A DNA stretch of 48,244 nt from Lachnospiraceae bacterium NC2004 (GTDB lineage: Bacteria; Bacillota; Clostridia; Lachnospirales; Lachnospiraceae): assembly GCA_000621905.1 (NCBI GenBank), contig JHXB01000017.1, positions 1 to 48,244 on the forward strand, in the 5' to 3' direction. The translations under genes were made by a program, and so were the position numbers. Shown here piece after piece: positions 1 through 6,935 of this stretch (positions within the stretch are counted from its first letter, which is position 1; each line of letters starts with the position of its first letter). The notes under the pieces were generated by a model. The model saw only the letters and a program-made list of their open reading frames with translations, searched no databases and was not told the origin of the DNA.

Positions 1-240
1 GAGTGGCTGTTGGATATCCCTTCAGAGAAAGAAGTTAAATATCTGTTGGAGATATTTGAAAAACGATATGATACATGGCCAACAATCTTCTGTACTCAAT
101 ACAAACAGACTGAATGGCATCCTCGCTTAGGTGGAGGTGTAATAGCTGATGCTATCATGGATCGAATCGTACATAATTCAGAAACTATTAATTCTGGTAC
201 AGCAAATATGAGAGAGCTCCTATCTAAGCACTCACTATAG
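1..240 (+). CDS. istB: IstB-like ATP-binding protein of an IS21-family element, 3' end only
   Basis: The reading frame is open from the first base, so the gene begins outside the window and only about 79 C-terminal residues are present. They match the end of IstB, the AAA+ helper ATPase of IS21-type transposition: the TIFCTQYKQTEWHPRLG strand-loop, then ADAIMDRIVHNSETI, which corresponds to the typical 'LADAILDRLVHNA' segment. IstB works with the IstA transposase by binding DNA and ATP and selecting target sites. An internal TTG at 10 could pass for a start, but the match continues upstream of it (EWLLDIP). The element end follows directly. Confidence 0.85.
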   Translation, partial: EWLLDIPSEKEVKYLLEIFEKRYDTWPTIFCTQYKQTEWHPRLGGGVIADAIMDRIVHNSETINSGTANMRELLSKHSL

Positions 241-244
241 TACC

Positions 245-316
245 GGTACGCTATTTCGGATTAGCGGTATCATTGTCATGGACTCGCGGTACCGCTCGTC
301 CGGATAGGCGGTCTTA
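245..316. mobile_element. IS21-type element end with two related terminal repeats
   Basis: Directly after istB, two related stretches of about 27 bases lie in tandem, roughly 245-271 and 288-314. Both read ggtac(c)gct, a few bases, tcSgatWgcggt. IS21-family ends characteristically carry repeated transposase-binding sites of this kind. The exact last base is not resolved; the acetyltransferase frame resumes at about 320. The identification rests on position after istB and on the repeat, not on a database match. Confidence 0.55.
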
Positions 317-321
317 CGACC

Positions 322-687
322 GCGGAATATTCAGAAAAACAGCTTCCGGGATATTTTGAGAGAGAACTCGGGAAAAAGCTGATAGCGTTTGTAGCAAGAG
401 CAGAGGGCAGGCTTGTTGCTGCGGCTTATCTGTTGATTATCGAGAAGCCGGCCAATCCATTTTTTCTAAATGGATTGGATTCAGAAGTTCTAAGCGTATA
501 CACAGAAGAAGAATACCGTGGTAAAGGAATCTGTACGAGCCTTATGAAAAATATGATTGAATATGCCAGAGAGCATCAGATATGCCGCATTGATCTGGTA
601 GCAACGGATGAAGGATATCCTATATATAAAAAACTGGGGTTTGAAGATAAGGTTCAGAAGTATACAGATATGCGATTAAAACTTTAG
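322..687 (+). pseudogene. GNAT acetyltransferase truncated at its 5' end by the IS element
   Basis: The frame is continuous with GNAT-like sequence from about 322 to the stop at 687 (GYFERELGKKLIAFVARAEG, then a V-R-G-K-G-I-C acetyl-CoA loop, then YKKLGFE near the end). No good start codon or ribosome binding site lies in the IS-derived DNA just upstream. A TTG at 433 would skip the first strand pair of the fold. The catalytic and acetyl-CoA-binding half is intact, but the N-terminal part is lost at the IS junction, so the gene is most likely dead. The substrate is unknown. Confidence 0.75.
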
Positions 688-745
688 AATCCACGCATTG
701 CGAATTTTTATATTATGCGATATACTATGATCACAAACATTTTGA

Positions 746-782
746 TGTAACCATTGACATTACATCTTCTGCGTGTTATATT
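746..782 (+). promoter_or_regulatory. Upstream sigma-A promoter with Rrf2-type operator (copy 1)
   Basis: TTGACA (754-759), a 17-base spacer and TATATT (777-782) form a good promoter. The -35 box is embedded in the 19-bp dyad TGTAACCATTGACATTACA (746-764), flanked by further complementary bases (GATGTAA/TTACATC arms). The same dyad differs at only two positions in copy 2 in front of the Rrf2 gene. No convincing gene starts just downstream. Confidence 0.6.
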
Positions 783-911
783 AACATCATCAGATGAAAC
801 CGCAGTGGTTACATCTGAAATATCATAAACAGTTTTATTGCTGTGCACTGGGATGTAATGGAGACACTTGCTGACAAAGATACATGGCAGAATCAGAATG
901 GCAAGTTTTAA

Positions 912-948
912 TGTAACTATTGAAATTACAACAGATTCGCGTTAGAAT
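912..948 (+). promoter_or_regulatory. Promoter and operator of the Rrf2-ferredoxin-macro-sirtuin operon (copy 2)
   Basis: TTGAAA (920-925), a 17-base spacer and TAGAAT (943-948) lie just upstream of the Rrf2 gene. The dyad TGTAACTATTGAAATTACA (912-930) overlaps the -35 box, so a bound repressor would block polymerase. The placement suggests autoregulation by the adjacent Rrf2 protein. The stretch 688-975 otherwise holds only copy 1 and short doubtful ORFs. Confidence 0.65.
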
Positions 949-975
949 GATAGCAGGATATTTGGAGGTGATAAG

Positions 976-1416
976 ATGCAGATATCAAGTAGATTTACAG
1001 TAGCGTTGCATATCTTCACCTGTGTGGATACATTCAAGGATGACTATAAGGTGACCAGTGGTTTTCTGGCATCGAGCATCAATACCAATCCTGTCATCGT
1101 TCGCAAGATACTCACACAGCTGAAGAATGCCGGACTGATCAATGTGGCCAGGGGAACTGGCGGAATCGAACTGACAAGAGATTTATCAGAGATAACCTTC
1201 TTTGACGTATATGAAGCGATCGAACCTGTAGAAGATGGCGACCTGTTCCGCTTCCATGAAGCACCAAATCCGGAATGTCCGGTTGGAAGGAACATTCATG
1301 CGCTTCTGGATGATAAGCTTAAAGCAATCCAGAATGCAATGGAATCGGAAATGAAGAAGTACACGCTTCTGGATCTTCGGACAGGAATGAAGGGACTTCT
1401 GGCTAAAGAAGCTTAA
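976..1416 (+). CDS. Rrf2 family transcriptional regulator
   Basis: A 146-residue protein with the Rrf2 winged-helix fold: the N-terminus (QISSRFTVALHI) resembles the usual 'ISTKGRYALRAL' type start, the recognition helix is NPVIVRKILTQLKNAGLI, and the wing is ARGTGGIELTR. IscR-type members bind an Fe-S cluster with three Cys in the loop after residue 85; here only one Cys (ECPVG) is present, so an IscR-like cluster is unlikely. A single-thiol or other signal is possible. The start has GGAGGTG eight bases upstream. It is the first gene of the ferredoxin-macrodomain-sirtuin group and probably controls it through the 19-bp dyads upstream. Confidence 0.85.
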   Translation: MQISSRFTVALHIFTCVDTFKDDYKVTSGFLASSINTNPVIVRKILTQLKNAGLINVARGTGGIELTRDLSEITFFDVYEAIEPVEDGDLFRFHEAPNPECPVGRNIHALLDDKLKAIQNAMESEMKKYTLLDLRTGMKGLLAKEA

Positions 1417-1467
1417 GAGAAGGGACTCCGGTAAACAGCCGGGGTCCATTTTAAGAAGGAGAAGAGG

Positions 1468-1698
1468 ATGGAAACAAAGGACTATCTGAACTATACTTTC
1501 ACATTTGGTGGAGCTGAGAAGAAAACGGAAGGATATTTCATCAAGGACAGCTGTATCGGCTGTGGAAGTTGTGCGGCAGTCTGTCCGCAGAACTGCATCA
1601 TGACAGATAGTATTCCCTATGTTATCGAGCAGGAACACTGCCTGCATTGTGGGAACTGCATGACGGAATGTCCTGTAGGTGCGGTGGAAAGAAGGTAA
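1468..1698 (+). CDS. Small ferredoxin with two 4Fe-4S motifs
   Basis: A 76-residue protein with two complete CxxCxxCxxxCP motifs (CIGCGSCAAVCP and CLHCGNCMTECP), each expected to hold a [4Fe-4S] cluster for low-potential electron transfer. About 28 residues precede the clusters (YLNYTFTFGGAEKKTEGYFI). From memory this resembles the tail of proteins that join an FMN-binding split barrel to a ferredoxin, so it may be a freed C-terminal domain of such a protein; that is inference. It has its own AAGGAGAAGAGG ribosome binding site. The macrodomain gene starts five bases after its stop. Confidence 0.85.
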   Translation: METKDYLNYTFTFGGAEKKTEGYFIKDSCIGCGSCAAVCPQNCIMTDSIPYVIEQEHCLHCGNCMTECPVGAVERR

Positions 1699-1702
1699 CA
1701 GT

Positions 1703-2506
1703 ATGAATGAGAAAATGACACAGAATCAGCGGCTGGATTATCTCGTAGAGGAATTCAAAACAGATTCTGTTCAATATAAAGATTTGGAAACGCCTAAAGA
1801 CACCGAAGGAAAACGACGCATTCTTCGGTCGCTTATGAACATCCGTATGCCGAAGGCTTTTTCAGATGATGTACTCGCTGTTCAGGATGAATATCTGACA
1901 GGTAGAGCAGAAGAAAAAGGTATCGTACGGCTTTCAGATATCCCGGAAATCCGCGATGGTCTATCTGTTTGGCAGGGCGATATCACAAGGCTTGCCGTGG
2001 ACGCAATCGTAAATGCAGCGAACTCGCAGATGCTTGGATGCTTTGTGCCGATGCATACCTGTATTGATAATTGCATTCATACCTACGCCGGCGTACAGCT
2101 CAGGGCTGAGTGCAGCAGGCAGATGAATCAGCTGAGGATCAAATACGGCAAAGATTATGAGCAGCCGACTGCTGTTCCAATGCTGACGGACGCCTATAAT
2201 CTTCCTGCAAAGAAAATTATACATATCGTCGGCCCGATTGTGCAATATGAGCTGACACCGGAACTTGAGAAGGATCTGGCGGACTGTTACCTGAACACCT
2301 TGGATAAGTGTCTTGATAAGGATTTGAAAAGCGTGGCGTTTTGCTGTATTTCTACAGGCGTATTTCATTTCCCAAACAAGCGGGCAGCTCAGATCGCCGT
2401 CAGCGCCGTGGACAGCTGGCTTTCACAGCATCCGGGTGCTATAGAAAGGGTGATCTTTAATGTTTTTAAGGACGAGGACAAAAAATACTATGAAGAACTT
2501 ATATGA
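1703..2506 (+). CDS. Zinc-type macrodomain protein, predicted ADP-ribosyl hydrolase
   Basis: A 267-residue protein. About 85 N-terminal residues form a helical lead-in, followed by a macrodomain with the core WQGDITRLAVDAIVNAAN and then SQMLGCFVPMHTCIDNCIHT, the Cys/His-rich loop typical of the zinc-dependent macrodomains paired with SirTM sirtuins. Those enzymes remove ADP-ribose placed on target proteins by the sirtuin. A second phosphate-binding loop is seen as STGVFHFPNKRAA. ATG 1703 is chosen over 1679 because AGAAGG lies seven bases upstream and 1679 lies inside the ferredoxin gene. It overlaps the sirtuin start, so the two are probably translated together. Confidence 0.88.
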   Translation: MNEKMTQNQRLDYLVEEFKTDSVQYKDLETPKDTEGKRRILRSLMNIRMPKAFSDDVLAVQDEYLTGRAEEKGIVRLSDIPEIRDGLSVWQGDITRLAVDAIVNAANSQMLGCFVPMHTCIDNCIHTYAGVQLRAECSRQMNQLRIKYGKDYEQPTAVPMLTDAYNLPAKKIIHIVGPIVQYELTPELEKDLADCYLNTLDKCLDKDLKSVAFCCISTGVFHFPNKRAAQIAVSAVDSWLSQHPGAIERVIFNVFKDEDKKYYEELI

Positions 2507-3518
2507 TGAAATGCCGAACGGCTATCAGGAAAGCATTCAGAAAGGACTCGGTGCGGTGCGGTATTTTATCAGAAATATGTCATTCGGAACAGGCTCTAAG
2601 GAGGAACGAATCACCAGATTAAAGAAAGAGATCGAAGCAGCAGATGCAGTCGTTATCGGAGCGGGTGCCGGACTTTCCGCTTCCGCAGGGCTGACATACA
2701 GTGGCGAGCGTTTTGAAACATATTTTTATGATTTTGCGAAAAAGTATGGTATCCGAGATATGTATTCCGGTGGTTTCTACCCGTTCCCGGATGATGAGAC
2801 GCGCTGGGCATGGTGGGCAAGGCATATCTACTACAATCGCTATATAGATGCTCCTAAACCTGTTTATAAAGAACTGCACGATCTTGTAAAAGATAAGGAT
2901 TATTTTGTGATTACCACCAATGTGGATCACCAATTCCAGAGAGCGGGATTTGATAAAAAGCGTCTTTTCTATACGCAGGGAGACTACGGACTATTCCAGA
3001 GCGTGAATCCGTCACTGCAAAAGACCTATGATAATGAGGAGTGGGTCATGAAAGCGATGGAGGCGCAGGGTTTTGTGAAGGATGAAGCTGGTGTATTTCA
3101 GGTGCCAAAAGATGGCAATATAACCATGAGGATTCCGACAAGCCTCATTCCGAAATGCCCGGATGACGGATCGGATGTTACCATGAACCTTCGTGCTGAC
3201 GATTCCTTTGTGGAGGACGAGGGCTGGCATAAGGCATCGGTTGTTTATTCCGATTTCCTTCGCAGGAATGAAAAACTTCATGTATTATATCTGGAACTTG
3301 GCGTTGGAGCCAATACACCTGTCATTGTGAAGTATCCGTTCTGGCAGATGACACTTGCCAACGAGAAAGCCGTTTATGCCTGCATCAATTATGGAGAAGC
3401 ATTCTGTCCGGGCGAGATTGAAAAAAGAAGCATATGTATCGATGAGGACATTGGTGAAGTATTGACAATAGTAACCACAGGGACAGATCATGTGGTGACC
3501 AGATTTATTATATTTTAA
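2490..3518 (+). CDS. M-class sirtuin (SirTM), predicted protein ADP-ribosyltransferase
   Basis: A 342-residue protein with a Rossmann-type NAD site (VVIGAGAGLSASAGL), the TTNVDHQFQRAGF segment, and TQGDYG where deacetylase sirtuins carry the catalytic 'HG' pair. The His-to-Gln change and the adjacent macrodomain are hallmarks of SirTM, which transfers ADP-ribose from NAD to protein; in characterised operons the target is a lipoylated GcvH-like carrier. No four-Cys zinc knuckle is seen; only PKCPDDG remains there. The start is uncertain: ATG 2490 overlaps the macrodomain gene by 17 bases, and ATG 2511 is also possible. The end matches the family (LELGVGANTPVIVKYPFWQ). Confidence 0.87.
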   Translation: MKNLYDEMPNGYQESIQKGLGAVRYFIRNMSFGTGSKEERITRLKKEIEAADAVVIGAGAGLSASAGLTYSGERFETYFYDFAKKYGIRDMYSGGFYPFPDDETRWAWWARHIYYNRYIDAPKPVYKELHDLVKDKDYFVITTNVDHQFQRAGFDKKRLFYTQGDYGLFQSVNPSLQKTYDNEEWVMKAMEAQGFVKDEAGVFQVPKDGNITMRIPTSLIPKCPDDGSDVTMNLRADDSFVEDEGWHKASVVYSDFLRRNEKLHVLYLELGVGANTPVIVKYPFWQMTLANEKAVYACINYGEAFCPGEIEKRSICIDEDIGEVLTIVTTGTDHVVTRFIIF

Positions 3519-3542
3519 TAAAATGAAGTAGGAAATGAAACT

Positions 3543-3866
3543 ATGGATAGAGAAGATATACCAATATTAAAGAAGATAGCTTTAATCATTTTAATTGGAA
3601 TATTATCGGCAATAATCGGAAGGATGCTGTCGTATGTAATCGGCATGGCATATGGAAGTATTGGAACCAATCTTTCCGGTGCTGCTGCGGCTTCTTATGG
3701 TCTAGCCAAGCTTGGTGGTGGAGCTATATCTAAAGGTGGTAAAGGAGTTAGAGGCGGTAAAATATTGATAACATTTGCATTTGGAATCGCTGGTGTGGTA
3801 ATTGCGACAGTATTTTTCTTTGTAAGATTTGTGCTTAGCATATTAAAGCAGAGAGGTTTTATATAG
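3543..3866 (+). CDS. Small membrane protein with two transmembrane segments, unknown function
   Basis: A 107-residue protein not recognised. Residues about 10-32 and 72-97 are hydrophobic enough to span the membrane. Between them lies a Gly/Lys-rich stretch (KLGGGAISKGGKGVRGGK), which would face the cytoplasm if the positive-inside rule holds. It starts 24 bases after the sirtuin stop, so it may be the last gene of that operon, but no functional link is evident. The ribosome binding site (AGGAAA) is moderate. It could equally be a small secreted-type or stress peptide; nothing decides this. Confidence 0.55.
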   Translation: MDREDIPILKKIALIILIGILSAIIGRMLSYVIGMAYGSIGTNLSGAAAASYGLAKLGGGAISKGGKGVRGGKILITFAFGIAGVVIATVFFFVRFVLSILKQRGFI

Positions 3867-3874
3867 TGGAAAAG

Positions 3875-3893
3875 CACAGAGACAGACACTGTG
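3875..3893. repeat. REP-like element, degenerate copy
   Basis: CACAGAGACAGACACTGTG is a 19-base imperfect palindrome eight bases after the stop of the small membrane protein. It is a decayed copy of the CCAYGGGGACAGACCCTGTG family found at fifteen loci in this window. Confidence 0.5.
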
Positions 3894-4025
3894 GTTATAA
3901 TGAAACTTAATAAATGAGCGAGATTATATAGAGGTGTATTTCGTTGAATATCTTTTGATTAAAGGGAATTCTTTTTGTTGGAAATTGGATAAAAATAGTT
4001 AAGATATTAGTGTAATGATGAAAGA

Positions 4026-4055
4026 ACAGGTGACTTGCAGAGTTGCCTGTTTTTA
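4026..4055 (+). terminator. Rho-independent terminator before the ABC operon
   Basis: ACAGGTGACTT pairs with GAGTTGCCTGT over an 11-bp stem (two G-T pairs) with a three-base loop, followed by TTTTTAA. It would end transcription from the sirtuin operon. The stretch 3894-4025 shows nothing else that can be supported. Confidence 0.7.
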
Positions 4056-4098
4056 ATTTAGAAAACATGTTGACAAAATCGACACCTTATCTTTTTGA

Positions 4099-4146
4099 TT
4101 GACAAGCTAATAAATGCTAGCTATAATATGGCTAATATTTATTAGC
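4099..4146 (+). promoter_or_regulatory. Consensus promoter flanked by two 16-bp operator palindromes
   Basis: TTGACA (4099-4104), a 17-base spacer and TATAAT (4122-4127) make a perfect sigma-A promoter for the ABC operon. GCTAATATTTATTAGC (4131-4146) is a perfect palindrome of 7-bp arms around TT just downstream of the -10. GCTAATAAATGCTAGC (4106-4121) is a related, less perfect copy filling the spacer. Occupation of either would block polymerase. The TetR gene at the end of the operon is the likely ligand. Confidence 0.7.
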
Positions 4147-4244
4147 AAAATGGGGACCTTAGCAGGGCTAGTATACAGAGGTTAACTAAGCTTATAGGCC
4201 GACAATACAGAGTGACTGTATTTATAAAAAATGAAAGGAACGAA

Positions 4245-5036
4245 ATGAAAAAGTACTTATACATCATAAAAACTCAGATTATAAAGAGTATGGCATATGA
4301 GTTCAATGTTTACGGAAACATCATTATGCAGACGATAATTATGATTACCTCGGCATATTTCTGGAGAGCTCTCTATACCGGTCGCAGTGTTGTGGACGGT
4401 GTTGATGTAGGTAGCATGCAGATATATATCATAATATCATCTGTTCTTTCCGTTCTCCTTATCACAAATGTTGAAAGGAGGATTGGACGCAGCGTTGAAA
4501 AGGGAACTGTTGCAACAGACATGATGAAGCCAATCAGTCTGTTTGGAATGTTCCTTGCAGAAGACATTGGAAGTATAATCGCTCTCATTTTCCAGAATAT
4601 GCTCCCGATTCTTCTTATCGGATCACTCATGATAAAGATTCCTGTTATGGCAGATATCAGTGATCTTCCGATGTTTGTTATAGCTGTGCTTGAATCATTC
4701 CTGATTAACTGGCTGATAGCAGCTCTTTTTGGAATGACGGCATTTACAACTATAAATAACGACGCATTGATTCAGGTCAAGAAGCATCTGATAAGGCTCC
4801 TGTCCGGATCTATCATTCCGATATGGTTTTTCCCGGAAAGTGTGTCAAATGTGCTTTCTGCACTTCCTTTCGTATATATATACCAGCTTCCGCTAAGTAT
4901 ATACATCGGAAGAGGTGACCGTGCGGAGATGATATCGCAGATGCGCATCCAGTTTATCTGGCTTGTGATTTTATCTGTGTTGTTCTTTTATGTACAGAGA
5001 CGGATAACAAGAAAAGTGATGGTTCAGGGAGGATGA
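4245..5036 (+). CDS. ABC-2 type permease (ABC2_membrane_6-like), first of a pair
   Basis: A 263-residue, strongly hydrophobic protein with about six membrane spans and no signal peptide. The pattern (short cytoplasmic N-terminus MKKYLYIIKTQIIKSMAYEF, EKGTVATDMMKPI cytoplasmic loop after span two) fits the permeases that pair with COG4586-type ATPases. The substrate is unknown; relatives are annotated as exporters. The apparent GTG at 4212 is rejected: ATG 4245 has AAAGGA at a proper distance. It is the first gene of the operon and ends overlapping the ribosome binding region of the second permease. Confidence 0.8.
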   Translation: MKKYLYIIKTQIIKSMAYEFNVYGNIIMQTIIMITSAYFWRALYTGRSVVDGVDVGSMQIYIIISSVLSVLLITNVERRIGRSVEKGTVATDMMKPISLFGMFLAEDIGSIIALIFQNMLPILLIGSLMIKIPVMADISDLPMFVIAVLESFLINWLIAALFGMTAFTTINNDALIQVKKHLIRLLSGSIIPIWFFPESVSNVLSALPFVYIYQLPLSIYIGRGDRAEMISQMRIQFIWLVILSVLFFYVQRRITRKVMVQGG

Positions 5037-5038
5037 CG

Positions 5039-5863
5039 ATGAGTAAATTATTTGATACGTTGCGCCATTACTTAGATGTAACCGGCCAAGAAATAAAGAT
5101 TGCATTTATGACAATGATTGAGTATCCGTCCAATATTGTAGGATGGTTAATATCCAACCCACTCCAGTTCATTATGGGATTTGCAATCATTAAGTTTGTC
5201 GTAGAGTCTTTTGGAGAAATAAACGGATGGAATTACGGACAGCTTGCATTCCTTTACGGATTGTCTGTAATATCACATGCTTTGTCGATGATCTTCTTTG
5301 TTCAGGGATGGTTTATGGGATGGTTCGTGATCGAGGGTGATTTTGACAGGTATCTTACAAGACCGCTCGGAGTGATGTACCAGTTTTTCTTCACAAACAT
5401 CAATATCTTTGGGATAACCGATCTTATCCCGGGAGTGATCGTATTCATATACGGTTGTGCGAAGTCCGGTGTTCAAGTATCCTTCCTGTTCATGGTGCAG
5501 GTCATAATCATGCTGATTGGTGCAACACTTATCCGTGGAGGAATCTATATATTTCTCGGAAGCACCTCTTTTCACACGAGAAGCGCAGTTGATTTCGGAC
5601 AGTACACACAGGAGATTATGGACAAGACAACAATGTACCCTCTGTCTATGTATCCCGAGAGTATGCAGTTCATACTGACATACCTAATCCCGGTCGGCTG
5701 GGTATCATTTTACCCGGTATCTTCCCTTCTTGGAATTGACAATGGATTATCCGGTGGGATGACTACAGCATTTATTACACTTGCTGTAGGACTGCTCGTG
5801 ATGTTTCTGGCAGGTGCATATTTCAATTTAGGTCTTAAAAAGTACGAAAGTGCAGGTAACTGA
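5039..5863 (+). CDS. ABC-2 type permease, second of a pair
   Basis: A 274-residue integral membrane protein with about six spans, including VEGDFDRYLTRPLGVMYQFF, the conserved cytoplasmic loop of this family. It would form a heterodimeric channel with the preceding permease, energised by the following ATPase. ATG 5039 lies six bases after AGGGAGG, whereas ATG 5033 touches the Shine-Dalgarno sequence, so 5039 is chosen. It lies three bases after the first permease's stop, so translational coupling is likely. The substrate is unknown. Confidence 0.8.
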   Translation: MSKLFDTLRHYLDVTGQEIKIAFMTMIEYPSNIVGWLISNPLQFIMGFAIIKFVVESFGEINGWNYGQLAFLYGLSVISHALSMIFFVQGWFMGWFVIEGDFDRYLTRPLGVMYQFFFTNINIFGITDLIPGVIVFIYGCAKSGVQVSFLFMVQVIIMLIGATLIRGGIYIFLGSTSFHTRSAVDFGQYTQEIMDKTTMYPLSMYPESMQFILTYLIPVGWVSFYPVSSLLGIDNGLSGGMTTAFITLAVGLLVMFLAGAYFNLGLKKYESAGN

Positions 5864-5865
5864 TT

Positions 5866-6831
5866 ATGATAGATGTTAAGAATCTAAATAAGGATTATAC
5901 AGTAAAACAAAAAGGCGCGGGCTTATCGGGTGCCTTGAAAGGACTCGTGACAAGAAACACTGAAGTCGTCCATGCGGTTAAGAACTTGTCGTTCCACATA
6001 GATGAAGGAGAAATTGTCGGATTTATTGGTCCGAACGGTGCCGGAAAGAGCACAACGATTAAAATGATGTCTGGTATACTTACCCCTACAAGCGGAAGCG
6101 TGCTGATTGGCGGTGAGGATATTACAAAGCACCGGAAGGAAGTCGTGAGGAACATAGGTGTCGTGTTCGGCCAGAGAACTCAGCTAAACTGGGATATCAG
6201 ACTTGGTGAAACATTTGAATTGTTAAAGCATATCTACCGCATCAAGCAAACTGATTATGATAAGACGCTTGATGTCATGAACGACATACTTGGTATTAAA
6301 GAACTTATTGACAAGCCCGTACGTCAGATGTCTCTAGGGCAGCGCGTCAAAGGAGATCTTGTAGCATCTATGCTCCATTCTCCTAAAGTTCTGTTCCTTG
6401 ATGAGCCGACAATCGGTCTTGATGTTTCCTCTAAGTATTCACTGCGTACATTCATAAAGGAGATAAACAAGGTCAAGAAGACCACGATAGTACTGACTAC
6501 TCATGATCTCGGTGACATACAGGAGTTGTGTGAAAGATTGATAATAATCAACCACGGTGTTATGATGGAGGACGGAAATCTTAAAGAAATCACAGAAAGG
6601 ATTGCTCCGTACAAAACGCTTGTTGTAGAATATTACGATGAAGAGGCTCCGGAACATGATAAATGTGAAATAATTGCTCATGAAGGAAATGTTGCCCGTT
6701 ACAGATTTACCAAATCTGAAACCACTGCCGCAGATATAATAGCTGACCTTTCCACCCAAAAATCCCTGAAGGATATATCTATCGAAGAAGCGGGAATAGA
6801 TGATATTATAAAGATTGCGTATGGTAGTTGA
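5866..6831 (+). CDS. ABC transporter ATPase (COG4586-like)
   Basis: A 321-residue ATPase. Visible motifs are Walker A GPNGAGKST near residue 62, a Q-loop (GQRTQLNWD), the signature SLGQRVKGD (degenerate LSGGQ), Walker B VLFLDEPTIGLD and the H-switch TTHD. The NTGAGL-type N-terminal lead (QKGAGLSGALKGLVTRN) and the tryptophan after the Q-loop are typical of COG4586 ATPases that serve paired ABC2_membrane_6 permeases. The C-terminal 90 residues form a small accessory domain. It begins three bases after the second permease. Confidence 0.88.
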   Translation: MIDVKNLNKDYTVKQKGAGLSGALKGLVTRNTEVVHAVKNLSFHIDEGEIVGFIGPNGAGKSTTIKMMSGILTPTSGSVLIGGEDITKHRKEVVRNIGVVFGQRTQLNWDIRLGETFELLKHIYRIKQTDYDKTLDVMNDILGIKELIDKPVRQMSLGQRVKGDLVASMLHSPKVLFLDEPTIGLDVSSKYSLRTFIKEINKVKKTTIVLTTHDLGDIQELCERLIIINHGVMMEDGNLKEITERIAPYKTLVVEYYDEEAPEHDKCEIIAHEGNVARYRFTKSETTAADIIADLSTQKSLKDISIEEAGIDDIIKIAYGS

Positions 6832-6861
6832 TACAAGCGCCCAAAAAACAGCATTCATACA

Positions 6862-6890
6862 TTGAACGAGAATGTCGAAGAGTATATTAT
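6862..6890 (+). promoter_or_regulatory. Possible internal promoter for the TetR gene
   Basis: TTGAAC (6862-6867), a 17-base spacer and TATTAT (6885-6890) lie in the 104-base gap before the TetR gene, so the regulator may also be made independently of the operon promoter. A half-site GCTAAC follows at about 6904. Confidence 0.4.
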
Positions 6891-6935
6891 GGTGTGTGGG
6901 TTGTGCTAACGGATATAAGTAGAATGGAGGAAGTC

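Noticed and set aside
794-874. A 26-codon Cys-rich ORF as a peptide natural-product precursor
   Set aside because: No ribosome binding site, no modifying enzyme nearby, and only five bases after the predicted transcription start; kept only as a remark under the duplicated promoter.
1186-1647. Minus-strand 153-codon frame opposite the Rrf2 and ferredoxin genes
   Set aside because: It is antisense to two well-supported genes and has no family features. The same holds for 39905-40480 and 36917-37462 on the minus strand.
2460-2489. Earlier GTG/ATG start of the sirtuin inside the macrodomain gene
   Set aside because: It would add ten residues fully encoded by another frame of the macrodomain gene without a ribosome binding site.
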